Origin: Naganishia liquefaciens
Lineage: Eukaryota; Basidiomycota; Tremellomycetes; Filobasidiales; Filobasidiaceae
Assembly: GCA_013423385.1 (NCBI GenBank)
Contig: BLZA01000010.1
Location: 186,001-250,000, forward strand
Length of the DNA: 64,000 nt
Direction of reading: 5' to 3'
The notes below the pieces were generated by a model that saw nothing but the letters and a program-made list of their open reading frames with translations, did no database searches and was not told where the DNA came from. Shown here one piece after another: positions 47,537 to 60,135 of the stretch. The number at the start of each line of letters is the position of its first letter. Positions within the stretch are counted from its first letter, which is position 1. A program made the position numbers and the translations under genes.

Positions 47537-50500
47537 TGTGGGTCTTGATGCTTGGGTTTTGATGCTTGTTGCGATTTGTACTTGATACTTCAAAGAACGG
47601 CAATGTTTGGTAAACTTGTCGTGAAGAAAGAGGCCAGAATGCGACGGCGATCACGAGCTTGATGGCCTCGCGTTATGGCGACGACGGCACGGATGGAACG
47701 ACGGGAGGGAACGACGTCGCAGGGAGAAGCAACGGACTCACGGCATGGGGAATGCAGGGAGAAGCGTTGGTGCGGATTGGATCCGGCAGGGCCTCGACGT
47801 GGAACGACGCGTTGGCGGGGGATCGCCGTGGCTGGGTATCAGGCAGGCCAAGCCAGTGATGCGACAATACCCGTCACGTGCTGACTCCCAGGCATTCGAG
47901 TCCTCTTCCTGTGTCTTCACGTGACGGTGGACAGCACGGCATGGCATGGCATAGTGTCCGCTACTCGCTAGTACAACCTACCCGAAGCCGAGTACGCGGT
48001 GGGTATTGCTTGCTTGAAGTCCTTCCTTATTGCGTGAAGCTCGATGAGGGTTCACCTTGACACTCGCACCTTCGTCGTGGGCAGGACAACGTGAAGGAGC
48101 ATTGAGCGATTCGAGTAGGATCTTGACGTTGTAGCTTGATAGTCCTAGGCGATGTCGATGACAACATCGCATATACTTTCAGAATGCGAAGCGACCGTAT
48201 CCGATATGCGAGCACATAAGGTGCTCAACATCGAAATGTCACAGAAGGACACGCTGTATTCGGTCGTTGTGCGATCCGGTGTGCGGCGTGATGACAGGTT
48301 GATTGGCCTTCCGCGCGGGGAGATGCGAGCAACGTCACAGCTGCGTGCGATATCGACATGGACTCCGGTGGAAAGAAGAGCTCAAGGAAGGAGACCGAGA
48401 GACCGTATGGCAATAGGAGGTGACACGCGTCTACGCGCATGACAAGGACTTGTACAAACTGAACCTTGGAACGATAGCGTGATCAGCTATGCTCTTGTTG
48501 TCAACTTGTGCAGCACATACTCTGACATCCTCATCCACCGATAAGCAGCGACGACCATCATGCATTACTCCTAACTGAAAATGCGATCGGCCGATCCGAC
48601 GTGATGCGACGAGGACGAAAGGAACCATCATTGATGGCGATGTCCACTCCCTGTCCGAATGGCTGCGACGTTTTCGACACAGAGATATCGCGAGAGGCTG
48701 GATTCCAGAACGTCTAGAGGGTACGTCCTGGACATCGAAGTCGAACAAGCGTGTTGATTCTCGCGTGTTCGCCGTTGGTTGAATAGGGGTTCCGCCTGCG
48801 AAGCGTTCTCATCAGACGTTTGGGTTCGCGTTCGCTTGACCAGAGGGTACGATAGCCCTGAAGCCTTGCACCGTGTTCTAACGACTTCTCATCAGCTTCC
48901 CCGCCCTCCGGCATCGCGGTCCTTGGGGTTCCAACTCACCATTGCGGCCTTCAAGACGTCGCGAACGATGGAACTTCGTCCCGTGGCAAGCACCTCCCAT
49001 ACTCCACCGCTCGCGACTCTCCGTCCTTGAAGAGCAGTCCATGCTGCCAGCCCATGCACGGAAGTAAGGCAGGGACGCCAGGGATCTCACATCGGTAAGC
49101 CGAACCCTTCTGCGTGGTCGATTGCTGCAATGGCTGATGACGGCCTTTCGAGGCGCAGTATTGCTCCGCTGCGGCGTTCTGCCACACCAGCATCCGACCA
49201 GCTCTTGCGCTCGGCGCCGGACCACCGTATCCTCGAGGCTCCACCAATGTTGGTTATGGTGTTGTCAAGCATGATCGGGCTGAACTTTGGTACGTCCCGT
49301 CTAGCATTTTCCGGCAGAAGTAGGCCGGAATTGACTCTTTGCACCATTACTGCGAGCCCCGGACAGCCGGAAGACTTCCAATCGATGCAGCGGACGTCCG
49401 ACCCGATTTGGCGTACTTCAGGATTTGGGCTGAAAGCGTGCCGAAAGCGCGTCTAAGTGCCTCGCTCAGCCCTAAAGAACATCCGACATATGTGTTGTGG
49501 TGCACTTGTACGTATATCGGCTCTTGCTATTGGGACTGATTTCTTGGCTATGCAGGAGTTCACGGCTGCCGGGATCCTGCGGGATACGATTGTTTGTCGC
49601 TATCGGGCGGGCGGAGCACACGTGCAATGTCGACCATTTCTGAAAGTGTGCTGTTGTGGGGTCCCAATGCGTATTCAGAGTGATTCTGTCAATGGTAAGG
49701 AGTATGAACAACCCCGTTGCTTTTCGACAGGCCCTTTGGTCAACATCGCAAAGGCCCTCACAGAGACCCATTCAGCATCATTACGACAAAACCGGGCATT
49801 GTCCCCCGTGCCGGCTGAAGTCACGTGAGGTATCCGACGACGACAACGACGCCAACGAACTTGTTCCGCCGATAAACGACGTTGCGACCGAGTGGACTCG
49901 GAGATCGATTCGGAAAGACCCGCTTGAACACTCTTTCGTAAGTGCAGGAATCGTCCTAGCATGACAGACAAAGGTGGCAGTTGCACCGACGCACCTGTGC
50001 GCAAAGATGCCGTAAAGGACGCCACGCGTGCGCGCGGGGGCGCTATTATCCGGCGGGTTTGACGGGAGCGCCATTCCAAAGTACGTACAACGCTACATGC
50101 TGCATAGAAATGACACCTGCGCTTGCCGGCGCGCTGATGGCCGACCTCAGAGCAGCGGGTGGGGACCAAGGTCGAAAGAGGCGCTTACCCAGACGTCGAA
50201 GGACGTGTCTGAGGCTGCAGAGGCTCACGAGGTCCTGGCCGATTGTGCTGAGCACGGAGCTTGCGGCCGAGGCGCAACTCGACAGCACCCAGTGTATATG
50301 CCTATACATATGAAAAGACATCCGCTCGTGCTTGTCTAGAATTAGAGAACCTGCCCTGACAACCGTGAAAACTTGTTTTACCCGACGCTTCTTCATTCAT
50401 GTCATCGCCGTACAGCACAATAGCGCAATACAAGACCTTCACGACCTTGACGCGACCCAGTCGACCCATTCCTACTTTCACGACCCCACGCGCCTGTCTC

Positions 50501-50554
50501 TCACCGTTTTCACATCCCGTTTTCTGTACGCTTCCGCTCGACCTCGGCAAGAAA

Positions 50555-50572
50555 ACAGACAGACAGACAGAC
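50555..50572. repeat. Short AGAC microsatellite
   Basis: About four tandem copies of ACAG/AGAC in the gene-poor region. Confidence 0.8.
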
Positions 50573-51722
50573 TCAACTTGAGCCTACTCGCCATGCTTCG
50601 ACGAAGAAGCATCACGAGGTGTCGGTACACGCAGTTGTTCACACCGCCAGAGAAAGGCGCTAAATCCTGCGGACGCATCCTCCACCGATGATATCGCATG
50701 CGACCCTCGCCACCGAGCTTGTCACGAGGCAATTCCAACAGTCGCCACTCGCGCAAGCGCCCCGACATGTCAACGTGACCATGGCTGCATACCTGCTGCG
50801 CGAAAGGGGGGTCTCCTTTGTACGCGGATGAGACTGTCGATCTCGACTTGCTCCTGCTTGTTCGCACGGTACTCTAGCGGAAGAAACGCCGTGATACCGA
50901 GTCGGATTGAAATGCAAAGGTGTAGTGGAAACGAGACGCCAGCGAGCCCGGCAATGAAGTGCATGTTACCTGAGAGTACTTGAGAGCAAACATTATATAC
51001 AGAAAGTCAGGCACCCCTCGCTCGTTCCCCTTTTCGCCAGCGACTTACCCTTTGCCATTTGCTAGGCTCTTCCGATGATTGAGTCAACAACACGGTTCAG
51101 AGAAGCATCAAGCAAAGACACAAGGAGGATGGAAACACGTTTGAGGAAGAATATCGTGGCGATGTCATTCACCGGCGTCAGAGATCCAGCCCTGCAATAA
51201 ACGACCATTGCGACAAGACCTGAACGAAATTCACCTTGGGGATGACCTGCACGAGGTGCCCCTGCTCGAGTTTGACGTCCCGACTCTCACGCGAGAAGAA
51301 CCCGTCCTTCGTTCCCCGTGACTCTATCCAGCCATGCCGACCTCGTCCATAGTCCAAGGGGTTTGGGGCCTGCCGTCCCCAACTTCCTGCTATTGAGCGA
51401 GAGGCATGCCAGCTGACGACGGGAAGCACATGTCTGAAGCGCAGAAGATCGTTCGTTTCGGAAGGACTCCACATCTGTCTACATCCATGTGTGCGTCATT
51501 CATGGCAGGATCCGATACCGTTACATGCGTATAGGAAAGGACGGCACCTCTTTGTGCTGTCCTCGAAAGCATCGACATGAACGTCTTTCCGTCCGACTCT
51601 CCTCGGTCCGAACCCGCATCCGGATCCGCACCCGGACGAGCGGCGAGGGTGCGCCCCGTACGTGTGGGTGATCGGCGGGACGAGCGCCGGCTACGCTCGC
51701 TTTCCACAGCCGGCCATCCACT

Positions 51723-51741
51723 CATCCATCCATCCATCCAT
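51723..51741. repeat. Short CATC microsatellite
   Basis: Four to five tandem copies of CATC about 90 nt upstream of the PEX13 start. Confidence 0.8.
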
Positions 51742-51826
51742 GTTATCCATCAGGCGTCTCTTGCCATCAGTCGAGGTTCATCCCGTCTCAGAGGCGCATC
51801 GCAAGACACTCATCACACTGCACGAC

Positions 51827-53668
51827 ATGTCTGCGCCATCGACAACAACAGCACCGCAACTCCCGTCAAAGCCTGCAGAAGTCGCACAAGGGTCACCCGT
51901 GGCGACGGCGGAGAATAGTATGGTCGTGGGGAATGGGGGACAGCCGCCAGAATTGCCGAGGAGGGGAGGGGAGGGCGAGGGCGAGGGGTATGGTGAGTAC
52001 AGAGTCGAGCGAAGCGAGGATTCCTCTCGTCGAGCGAAGCGAGAATCAACACCGGCGCCGCAGGCAAGGATGTCCGAGGCCGTCGTAGGACGGCCGAGAT
52101 GATCCTCGAGTGGAGGAGAACATCTCTCGTCGAGCTGAGCGGGAATACCTCTCTCGTCGAGCAGAGTAAGACTTCCCCTTTTATCGAGCGAAGCGAAGAT
52201 GCCTCTCTTGTCGAGCGAAGCGAGAATCGGCGTTTCTTTGAAAAGGGGTTTCCTCGACGCCGTTCTAGCACGCCCGAGAACCGCCCGAGCAAAGGCGGCG
52301 TTGACTTGGTGCCCAAGAAATATCCGAGCGCGACGACGTGCGTCAGTATCTCTGAAGAGCGAGTGTCGAGCGAAGCCAGGGTCATAGCACTTTTGAGCGG
52401 AACGAACGCGCTCGTTTTCGCCCTGAGCGGGGTTCATTGGACACCGCGAATGCTCGAACACAGCAGGACGTCCGTGTTTCGTTGACCTAAGCGAGACAAA
52501 TGGCGTGATCTCGACTGTTGGAGTATTTCGGAAATCGCTTCGCCCAGTACAATCCCCACCTTTCGGCATAATGCAGCTAACGACCCATTCACAGGTGCCA
52601 TGCCCATGCAGAATCCGGCACTCTCTTCGTTTTCCAATCGCTACGCCGGAATGGGCGGCTACGGGGGATACAACAACTACAACAGCTATGGCGGCGGCAT
52701 GGGCATGAATTCCTATGGAGGATATGGCGGCATAGGCTCATACAACCGTTTCGGAGGCGGAATGTACGGCGGCATGGCTGGCGGCATGGATCCGACATTC
52801 TCATCACAGATACAGTCCCAGACAATGCCCGCTTTCGCCGTCCTCGAATCCCTCGTTACGGCCTTTTCCTCCCTGGCGCAGTTGTTTGAATCCACCTACG
52901 CTGCCACGCATTCATCATTCTTCGCCATGGTCGGCGTCGCCGAGCAACTCGGCGGAATCAAGGCCTATCTGGGTCAAGTGCTCGGGCTTTTCAGTCTCGT
53001 TCGTCTCGGCAAAAAAATCATCGGATGGCTGCGCGGCGACCGTTCGAGCGCAGCAGCAGGATGGGCCGAAGAATGGCGGATCGGACAGGCACTCGACGCC
53101 GGCGGCGGTCCTCGACGACCTGTTCCCGGCGACAAAAAACCGAGTCGTAAACCGCTCATCTTTTTCCTTTTGAGCGCGGTCGGAATCCCTTACCTCATGA
53201 CCAAACTCGTTCGGCTCCTTACCGAGTTGCAGAAACGCCGAATGCAAGCCGAGGCAGCGCGACAGGGAATCCATCCTTCATCTTACGCGCCGGGGATGGA
53301 CCCGCGCTCCGCAAACACGTACACGGCGCCGACGCAGCCTCTCACGTTCGCACGCACGATCTGGCCGTTCGACGCAACATCGCCGCACGAGCTATCTCTC
53401 AAACGCGACGAGATTGTGGCTGTCCTTCAGCGCCTTGATGCCGCCGACGCGTCGCAGAATGCCAGTTGGTGGCGCGGCCGTACACGGGACGGACGGTCCG
53501 GTTGGTTCCCGTCAAATTATGTACGTATCTGCGCTTCTGATATGCAGGCGGTAATCCTAATCACCTCTGTCACTTCTGCTTCAGGTGGAAATCTTGCGTA
53601 GAAAGGAAGAGTCTCAGCTGGATACACCGCCACAGGACACCAAGTCGGGGAATTCGTTTACGGCCTAG
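51827..53668 (+). CDS. PEX13: Peroxisomal membrane docking protein Pex13
   Basis: Part of the Pex13/Pex14/Pex17 docking complex for import receptors Pex5 and Pex7. Exons 51827-51992, 52595-53520 and 53585-53668 give 391 residues. The N-terminus is Pro-rich (APQLPSKP, PPELPRRG), then a Gly/Tyr/Asn-rich region (GGYGGYNNYNSYGGG). Next come the conserved core (FEST near the middle, then SSFFAMVGVAEQLG, FSLVRLGKKIIGWL), a hydrophobic stretch (PLIFFLLSAVGIPYL) and the C-terminal SH3 domain (FDATSPHELSLKRDEIV, WWRGRTRDGRSGWFPSNYVEIL). Joining the first exon restores frame and a normal Pex13 N-terminus. The 602-nt first intron is about ten times the local norm and full of short repeats. Confidence 0.94.
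52002..52375. repeat. Degenerate short repeats inside PEX13 intron 1
   Basis: About seven copies, some adjacent and some separated, of a motif close to CTCTCGTCGAGCGAAGCGAG. They lie near 52002, 52024, 52122, 52148, 52181, 52205 and 52363, some with changes (GAGCTGAGCG, GAGCAGAGTA). All fall inside the 51993-52594 intron. The motif contains the near-palindrome TCGAGCGAAGCGA. Periods are irregular, 24-30 nt where adjacent. Confidence 0.8.
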
Positions 53669-53940
53669 TTCGCGAGTACAGACGACGACCAGTTGTATAG
53701 GCTATCTTGGGATACATTCTCACTCGTATTCAGTAGAACTGCAGTATCGGCAAGCGAAAACCGCCATCGAAGTCGCGGCACCAATCTCTCGCGCCCGAGT
53801 GTGACTGAGGAGTGTAGGGGTGATTCCGCGTCGTCTCCTGGTATTGCAGGCTTCCGCTTCAATTTCGCGGGTTCATCAAGGCGATGAAGAAGAGCTATTG
53901 CGTCATGCAGTCTCTCCTCTGAGGAAATACAAGTTACAAC

Positions 53941-56639
53941 CTATCTTACTCCAGTCTTGTGCGGACTGCTCGGATATCCGATCCCTATGCCTGCAGCTCG
54001 TCGACCCGCCTCTACCTGAGCAAGCGCATCAGCCGGCATCGGTGGCACCTCTGTTGCGACAACGCTCATGGAAACGGGCCTTCGGCCAGATATCGAGCGA
54101 CGCGGGATACTCGACGTCGATACAGTCAGCCCAGATTGCTCCGTTCTCGCAGGTGTTTGTCGACTAGAGACCCGCGGCCGAGTCTGTACTATCGTTGGAT
54201 TTGGCGCTAGGTCTTGCTGTGGCGTCGATCGTGCTGGAGGCTCTATACGACGTTGTGATCTGGTAACACCTCCGGGAATACGTCCAGGCGGCGCCGGTAT
54301 CGGGTGAAGGTCTTCTTTGCGAGTATTTCGGCGTGAACTGGCATATTGTTCCTGCCTCGAGCGAGGCCTTTGGGGTTGTCCAAGCGATGGAGATAATAGA
54401 GCACTTCTCGGTTGGCGTGTTGTGGAACTCGTTAAATCTGGTTTGCCATATGCATCAGTCTCATCTTCGTCGCCCGAGTCCCGCGGGCCGAGCCCCGGAG
54501 TCGCTGGGCGGTTTGTCCTAAGATCCCCTACCGGGGTCACCGGCCGTAGAGATCCGGATGTGCTGGAAGATGTTGCTGTAACATTGGAAACCCCCGACGG
54601 AAAGCGCGTACCTCGACCGTGAGCAGCGAGATCCGTCTTTGTGCGCGACCTCGTCATAGGCTTGCTCAACGGCGACGGTATGCCAAGCCGAGAAGGTAAT
54701 GGTCTTCCAGCACGCGTTCCAGGCGTTTGCAGGCGTTGATCATGATCTTTGGGCGAAATCCTTGGTTCGGGAGCGACTGGGGTGGAATGCTGTTTTGCGG
54801 CATGAGAACTGCCTTGCTGCTGATCCTTGATCACTACCCAGCTTCCTGGACTATTTGTCGATAAGGTACTGATATCGCCCTGTGTGACGTCAGGTTCTGC
54901 ATGTCCCGTTTGCTCCGTGTGATCGCTCTGACGCGATGCCGACCGTCCCAGTCGATTATTCCCATTCGAAATAGCGCTGGCCACACCATGGGCGACACGC
55001 TGAAAGCCTCCAGACGTCTTCCGAACCACCGTCTTGTGCGCCGCGGAGATACCTTGTAACCTCGCCACCAGATGCGCCGTCTTGGAGCTGATCTCCTGTC
55101 GTTTGGCGGCGTACACGCTCGACGCATCGGAGCTGTTGCGAAGCGCGACTGGTCTTAGGGGCGTCGAAGTGCCAAGCGTACGGTTCGTCGGCACATATCT
55201 GGATCGACTAGGAGATCCGGCCGAGACCATGCTGGCAATATTTCGCGAATTTGTGGACCGGTTGAGATTGCTCGAGTTTGCGTGCCTCGAGGGTGACAAG
55301 GGCGATCTGCCCTGCGGGCTCCCTCGTGGAGAATCGATCGTGTTGCTCCGACGCAGAGGCGGAGTAGCGGGACTGTGCCCACTGAGACTGTTCAAGCGCT
55401 TGAGTCTTGCTACCGGGATTTGCGAAGGTGAGATCCCAGAACCGGTTTTGATCGTCTCGGACGTCTCGTTGAAGGTCGAAGGAGACTCTTCAATAGATTG
55501 TTCTTGCACTGGCGACATGAAGGCATGACGCATCGTGATCGCTGGTGGAGTCGACAGAGCAATGCTCGACTGGGATTTCGTGATCCGGATCGCCGGACTT
55601 GGCTTCACTGTCTCGATCTGTTCGGACAGAGCTTTGATCTCGCTTTCGGCGCGTTCGAGCTTGGATTTCAAAAAGGCAGTCTCCAGGGTTTGATCTGAAG
55701 CCGACTTGACGTCAATACTCCTCTTCGACAGACATCTTCGGTAACTCACCTCGAAGCTCATCCTTCAGCCTTTGCATATCTTCTTCTAGTCGTTTCCTGA
55801 CTTCCACATCCTGTTCCAGCAGGATCTTTTCTTCCAGGATTCGATTATGTTTACTCTCTAGGTCTAGATAAGAGCTCAGGGCATTCCTTGAAGAAGGATT
55901 CGTCAGTCTCTTCCACGATCCAAGACATTTCCGAAGCTGACCTCTGAGAGCGCTCGAGATCATCGTTGCCCATTTCGAGTTTCACAATCGCCTGCTTCCT
56001 GTCCTCCACTTCCTTTTCAAGATGCTCGATCTTCCGCTGGAGAGCAGGTGAGCGGATTCGCCTCAAGACCTTCGGTCATTCTTGATACGTACTTGCATCT
56101 TGCCCACAGTGGCATTGTGTTCCTTGATCTCGTCTATTCTTTTATGCTGTAAGCAAAGAGGAGTGGGTAAACGCCAAACTTCGAAGCTTGTTAAGCTCAC
56201 CTTGAGCTCATCCAATTCCTGCCCAGTCTTTGCCAAATGTTGCTCGAGTACGTTTAGTCTCTTCTCTAGTGCATCGATATCCTCCTGATCATCCTTGTGC
56301 CTTTGCTCCAGCGCCTCGTTGCTTTCTTCCAGATTCTGATTTAGACCGTTCAGCGTTTCTATAAGCTCATCCAGTGTCTCTGAATGCGCAGCAGTATCCA
56401 CTTTATATTCGTTTTCATATCTGTGGTTTCGTTCTTGACTCACGAGACTCTGCTTGGATCTCTTCCACTTTCTGCACTGTAGATTCGTATTGAGATCGAA
56501 AGTAGTCACATTCTTCTTGGACCGAGGCAAAGCTGGATATCCAGATGCTGATGATGAATGATGGACCGTCGAGCTGTTCTAGGGGTACTCACACAGGCTG
56601 TTCCGAATCGACGGCGCTATCCGTCTCGCTGCCCGGCAT
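53941..56639 (-). CDS. NudE-family dynein/Lis1 partner (coiled coil)
   Basis: NudE proteins link Lis1 and cytoplasmic dynein and are needed for nuclear migration. The first exon is short (MPGSETDSAVDSEQP). The next gives the family opening (ECDYFRSQYESTVQKVEEIQAESRE), then a long coiled coil (ETLNGLNQNLEESNEALEQ). The NudE signature follows: KIEHLEKEVEDRKQAIVKLE, NDDLERSQR, LDLESKHNRILEEKILLEQD, then EDMQRLKDELRD. The last exon (from about 55715) is a Ser/Pro/Arg-rich disordered tail of about 590 residues ending SSPHKTGVR, longer than usual. Total about 850 residues. The coiled-coil pattern with NDDLER and QRLKDELRD supports NudE over a generic coiled-coil protein. Confidence 0.75.
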
Positions 56640-57607
56640 CCTGAGTATTCCTTGAGCGGATGTCCCGTCCCAATCAGCGTTGCGAGTGGAGCAAAATCGC
56701 GCGTCGCGGGGCTACAAAGCCCTCGCTAACGGTATCTCGGCGTGCTGGAAATATCAGCAGATCGTAGCGATACCAGCTATCGCCTGTTCTGATCTGCGAG
56801 TGGAAAGGGATTCTTGCTGCCCGACGTTTGAGCAGCAAAAGCGAGGGCAGCAATGATGAATGCAATAATTCATGCAAGAAGATCACTCAACTTCGCCCTG
56901 CGTGCGGTTTGTTTACGTTATCGGCTTTGGACGAACACCTGGGTGATTTCGACGCATGTCTGCCATATTCTGCAGCTCGTACTCCCCCTGAGCATCGGCT
57001 ACCTCACATTCAAGGCCAACAGTCAGAGCTACGTTCCGTCAGCAACCTTGCCATCCACAATCGGCCCTCGCCATCAGCTCGACCCGTTGATTTGCAACTG
57101 CCGATAAAAAACCAATTCTCATTCGAGTGCAAGTCCCTTCGTAAGCAGGACTTGTGGAAAACATTTACTAGTTCGTCTGGATCTTCCACTTCCAGCGGAC
57201 GGGAGGCAGAGTACCCTCCCAATTCGTCGTGTGCTGTGGTGGGCAAACGCGCAGACGGCAGGCATATTCATTCGCGTGACATGCAAATGCGTCTCGCCTC
57301 TTCCTTTCATTCAGATCTCAATAAAAGAACTTTGGCCTCGAGAGTCGCTACCTTGCACGTAACGGTCTAATGGATATGCTTTTGTCTCGATCAAATCATT
57401 GTCATAACCGTATGTGCATGACAACGACCCAAACAAGCGATGCCCAATCGCGAAAAGACAGCCTTCCATACATCCATACCGGTACCATCGGTCCCATTCC
57501 AACTTTTTTCCTTCTGCGACCAGTATGCCGGATAACAGAAGTCGAGGTGTGTCTTGTCGGAGAAGTATGATGGCGACAGCAAGATGCTGGCAAACAGTCT
57601 CGAGACG
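56640..57607. other. Intergenic
   Basis: It holds the NudE promoter and the RPS8 3' end. An open frame of 180 codons at 56828-57370 (+) has no recognisable domain, poor codon regularity and no neighbours to splice to. I do not call it a gene. Confidence 0.4.
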
Positions 57608-58556
57608 CTTAGGCGGCGTGCTTGGCCTTTCGGAGGTTCATCCTTCGCTGGTAGAACTGAAATATGCGATACCTGTCAGCACCCGCGTCAACGCGCACGG
57701 CGTGACCGCAAACTCACCTCCAACTCCTTTCCTTCCAAGACGTAACCGTCACATCGACCGGACTGACCAGGTCGCGAAGAGATGACGGCGAACAATCGAC
57801 CCTGCTTGAATCGGCTCTCCAAAGCGGGCTCGATCTTGGCAGTCAACTTTCGCTCGGCCAAGATTCGCTGGACGTGGTTCGACTGCTTCTTCTCGCCTTC
57901 ACCGGTGGTGGCGTCAGCCTCGGCGGGCTTGGCACCCTTGAAGACGGGGGTGGCGTACTAGTGACGTGAGACCAGTCAGCAGACGTCGTAATGGAAAGAG
58001 CCGGGAAGCGAACTCACGTGAGCCTCGTACCACTGCCTGAAGGGAGCAGCATCGATTTCGACAACGGCACCCTTGACCAAGGTCTTGGTTCGGAGCAACT
58101 CGTTGTTGGTGGCGTTGTAGATCTGTCATATCCCACACAAAAACCAGGCGATAAGCCAACCCATCCTCCTTTTCCTCGTGGTTTCCTCCCATGATACGCA
58201 CAACGTCGATGATTCGAGTCTTCCTGGTGCAGTGCTCGGATCCCCAGGCGAAGTTACCAGAGTCCAATCGCATGGCTCGGTGCTTGACGTTTCCACCTCG
58301 AACTCGGACCTCGTGAATCCTCTTGGGACCCAACTTGGTCATGGCGGGTTGACGACCCAACTCGAACTTTCTCTTCTTTCGGTACTGAGCCCGTCGGGCA
58401 CCCGATGCCGAGCGCTTGTGGCGCGAATCCCTGGCAATACCCTATGCAAAAGAAAAGCATATCCCCGTCAGCTCTCTTGTCCGAATGTCGTTGTTCCCTC
58501 CGTATTGGGATTCCCGTGGTGTGGCTGCGCGAAGGGGAATAGTCTCGACGTACCAT
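57608..58556 (-). CDS. RPS8: 40S ribosomal protein S8 (eS8)
   Basis: A small-subunit ribosomal protein of about 200 residues. The first intron comes directly after the ATG codon (58554-58556), then [20 protein letters not shown] and [84 protein letters not shown] and [55 protein letters not shown]. All eS8 blocks are present, including the C-terminal Lys/Arg end (NLRKAKHAA). Later introns interrupt the gene near 58060-58120, 57960-58016 and 57663-57717. Confidence 0.97.
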
Positions 58557-59457
58557 CTTGAAGTGTTGGTGAGGTGAAGAAAGGTGATTTTCTTGAGCCG
58601 CAGAGGTAACGTCGTCGATAAAGGTGATAACGACGCGATCCCAAGTGTGTCGTCTGTCGTGTGTGGGGATGGCAGAGGCAGCGACAGCGGCAGAGACATC
58701 GGCTGGAGGGGATTCGGACGCTAAGCCCGACTCTCAGCGAATGCAGGGCCTCTGCGTGGATTCCCACGAGCAGCAGGAAGAAGCGCGAAAGAAAAAGTGA
58801 TCGCGCTTGGATTTGTGTCACACAGCCACGAGTATGCTCGAATTCAACAAAGGGGAAGTTCCAACTCTCGCTCGATCCAGACGTTTCACCTTTTGAGGTT
58901 GGAACCCGCCAGCTGATCCCTTACGTTAAGGGCATTCCAGGCCTGCCATTTGTGGCTGGAGTCAAAGGGTGATAGAGCCCGAGCAGAGGCAAAACATGTC
59001 AAAGAGATCAGCACCGTATAGTCAGGTGCTTAGCGCGTCTTGACGTTTCATCTGGATCCATCCGTTATCGCGCAAATGTTACGCCCTTTCAAGCTGAAGG
59101 GATGGTAACATACGTCATCGTGATTCGCAGACCACGAAAGGAGAGAAGCATTATCTCCATTGTTGTCTGCCCGTATACCAAGCCTGCGTTCAGATCCTCC
59201 TTTGGGGGTACGGAGAGCGATTTGCAACAGCAAGTGGAACTCGAGCGCGAGCCATGCTTATAGCTACAAATACGTTCCAAACGGCTGTTCTCCGCTCGTT
59301 CGAATTTTTCACTACTTGTCAAGTGCTCAATTTTTGTCGTCGTCCCGTGTTTCTTACCTGCAGCGACACATACCGCCCCGGCGGCATATACTTTCTCTCT
59401 CTGTGATCGCTCAAGTCGATCTACGACAGGCCTACAGCCTTTACTGCCAAATTACAA
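58557..59457. promoter_or_regulatory. Intergenic, RPS8 promoter side
   Basis: 901 nt between RPS8 (-) and the small membrane orphan (+). The part next to RPS8 has pyrimidine-rich stretches on the RPS8 sense strand, common in ribosomal-protein promoters, and a CAGAGGCAGCGACAG-like repeat near 58670-58700. No gene seen. Confidence 0.4.
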
Positions 59458-60135
59458 ATGGGTCTCTCCTTCCTCACTTATGTGGACATTATTTTCTGTC
59501 TACTGTTGGTATGGTACCATCGGACACTATTCGCAAGCGAGCAGCATACCGCTCAGACACAGCATGTGAATACAAAGACAATACACACCGGGCTGTCCCC
59601 TTCCAATGGTTGGCACCTGGATTCGCCACTGAAGTCCGCCAATATCCCATCCATCACCGTCAGTCCCGCCATGTCCCCATCGCGAGACTGCTCTCCCACC
59701 CACCAAGAGCACCAGACTCATATCGACGGTCGAATCGTCTCCTTTGCGCCCTGCGCCGTCGTCGTCCAGGACATCGACCTTCCCTCGACCGCCTCTTCCG
59801 AGAGTTTTCCCTCCGCCGACGGCAAACCGCATGGCCGACGAGGCTCGGATCAGATCAAGATCGATAGTATCTTGGCCCAGGCCGCAGATGAGCCCAAGCA
59901 TACCCTCAAGGCTCGGCCATTGACGCCGTTTGTCAAGTTTACGGGCGGAGGGGAAGAGGAACCGTTGACCGCGGAAGTGAATGCAGAGTTTGAGGTAAAG
60001 GACGTCTCCTCTGTCGTTGATGACGGTACGACGCAAGGCAGTACGACATCAATTGTCAAGGATATTGAAATGAGTGCGACTCTTATAAAGGACCAGGACC
60101 CTATCGCGCAGCCTATACTTTCTGTAAAAGTCTGA
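59458..60135 (+). CDS. Orphan with N-terminal membrane segment
   Basis: A single exon of 225 codons. Residues 3-20 (LSFLTYVDIIFCLLLVWY) are a hydrophobic segment that could be a signal anchor. The rest is polar, with Ser/Pro-rich stretches, a TPFVKFTGGGEEEPL segment and an acidic-to-neutral C-terminus (PILSVKV). Composition is regular and the frame is clean, so I think it is real. No family recognised. Confidence 0.5.
   Translation: MGLSFLTYVDIIFCLLLVWYHRTLFASEQHTAQTQHVNTKTIHTGLSPSNGWHLDSPLKSANIPSITVSPAMSPSRDCSPTHQEHQTHIDGRIVSFAPCAVVVQDIDLPSTASSESFPSADGKPHGRRGSDQIKIDSILAQAADEPKHTLKARPLTPFVKFTGGGEEEPLTAEVNAEFEVKDVSSVVDDGTTQGSTTSIVKDIEMSATLIKDQDPIAQPILSVKV

Larger units (their letters stand above)
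47537..51826. other. 4.3-kb stretch without a credible gene
   Basis: Many open frames of 60-165 codons exist on both strands, but none looks like a protein family, has consistent composition, or links to others by good splice sites. Examples are the minus frames at 48951-49347, slightly Cys-bearing, and 49675-50169, Arg-rich. The left end must contain the promoter of the repeat-protein gene, and the right end that of PEX13. Two microsatellites occur at 50555-50572 and 51723-51741. Confidence 0.45.

Noticed and set aside
52099-52485. Plus-strand frame with periodic LVERSEN-like motifs
   Set aside because: It lies wholly inside the PEX13 intron and results from the short repeat; no start context or domain.
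56828-57370. 180-codon plus frame between the NudE gene and RPS8
   Set aside because: No domain, mixed composition, and it overlaps the expected untranslated regions.
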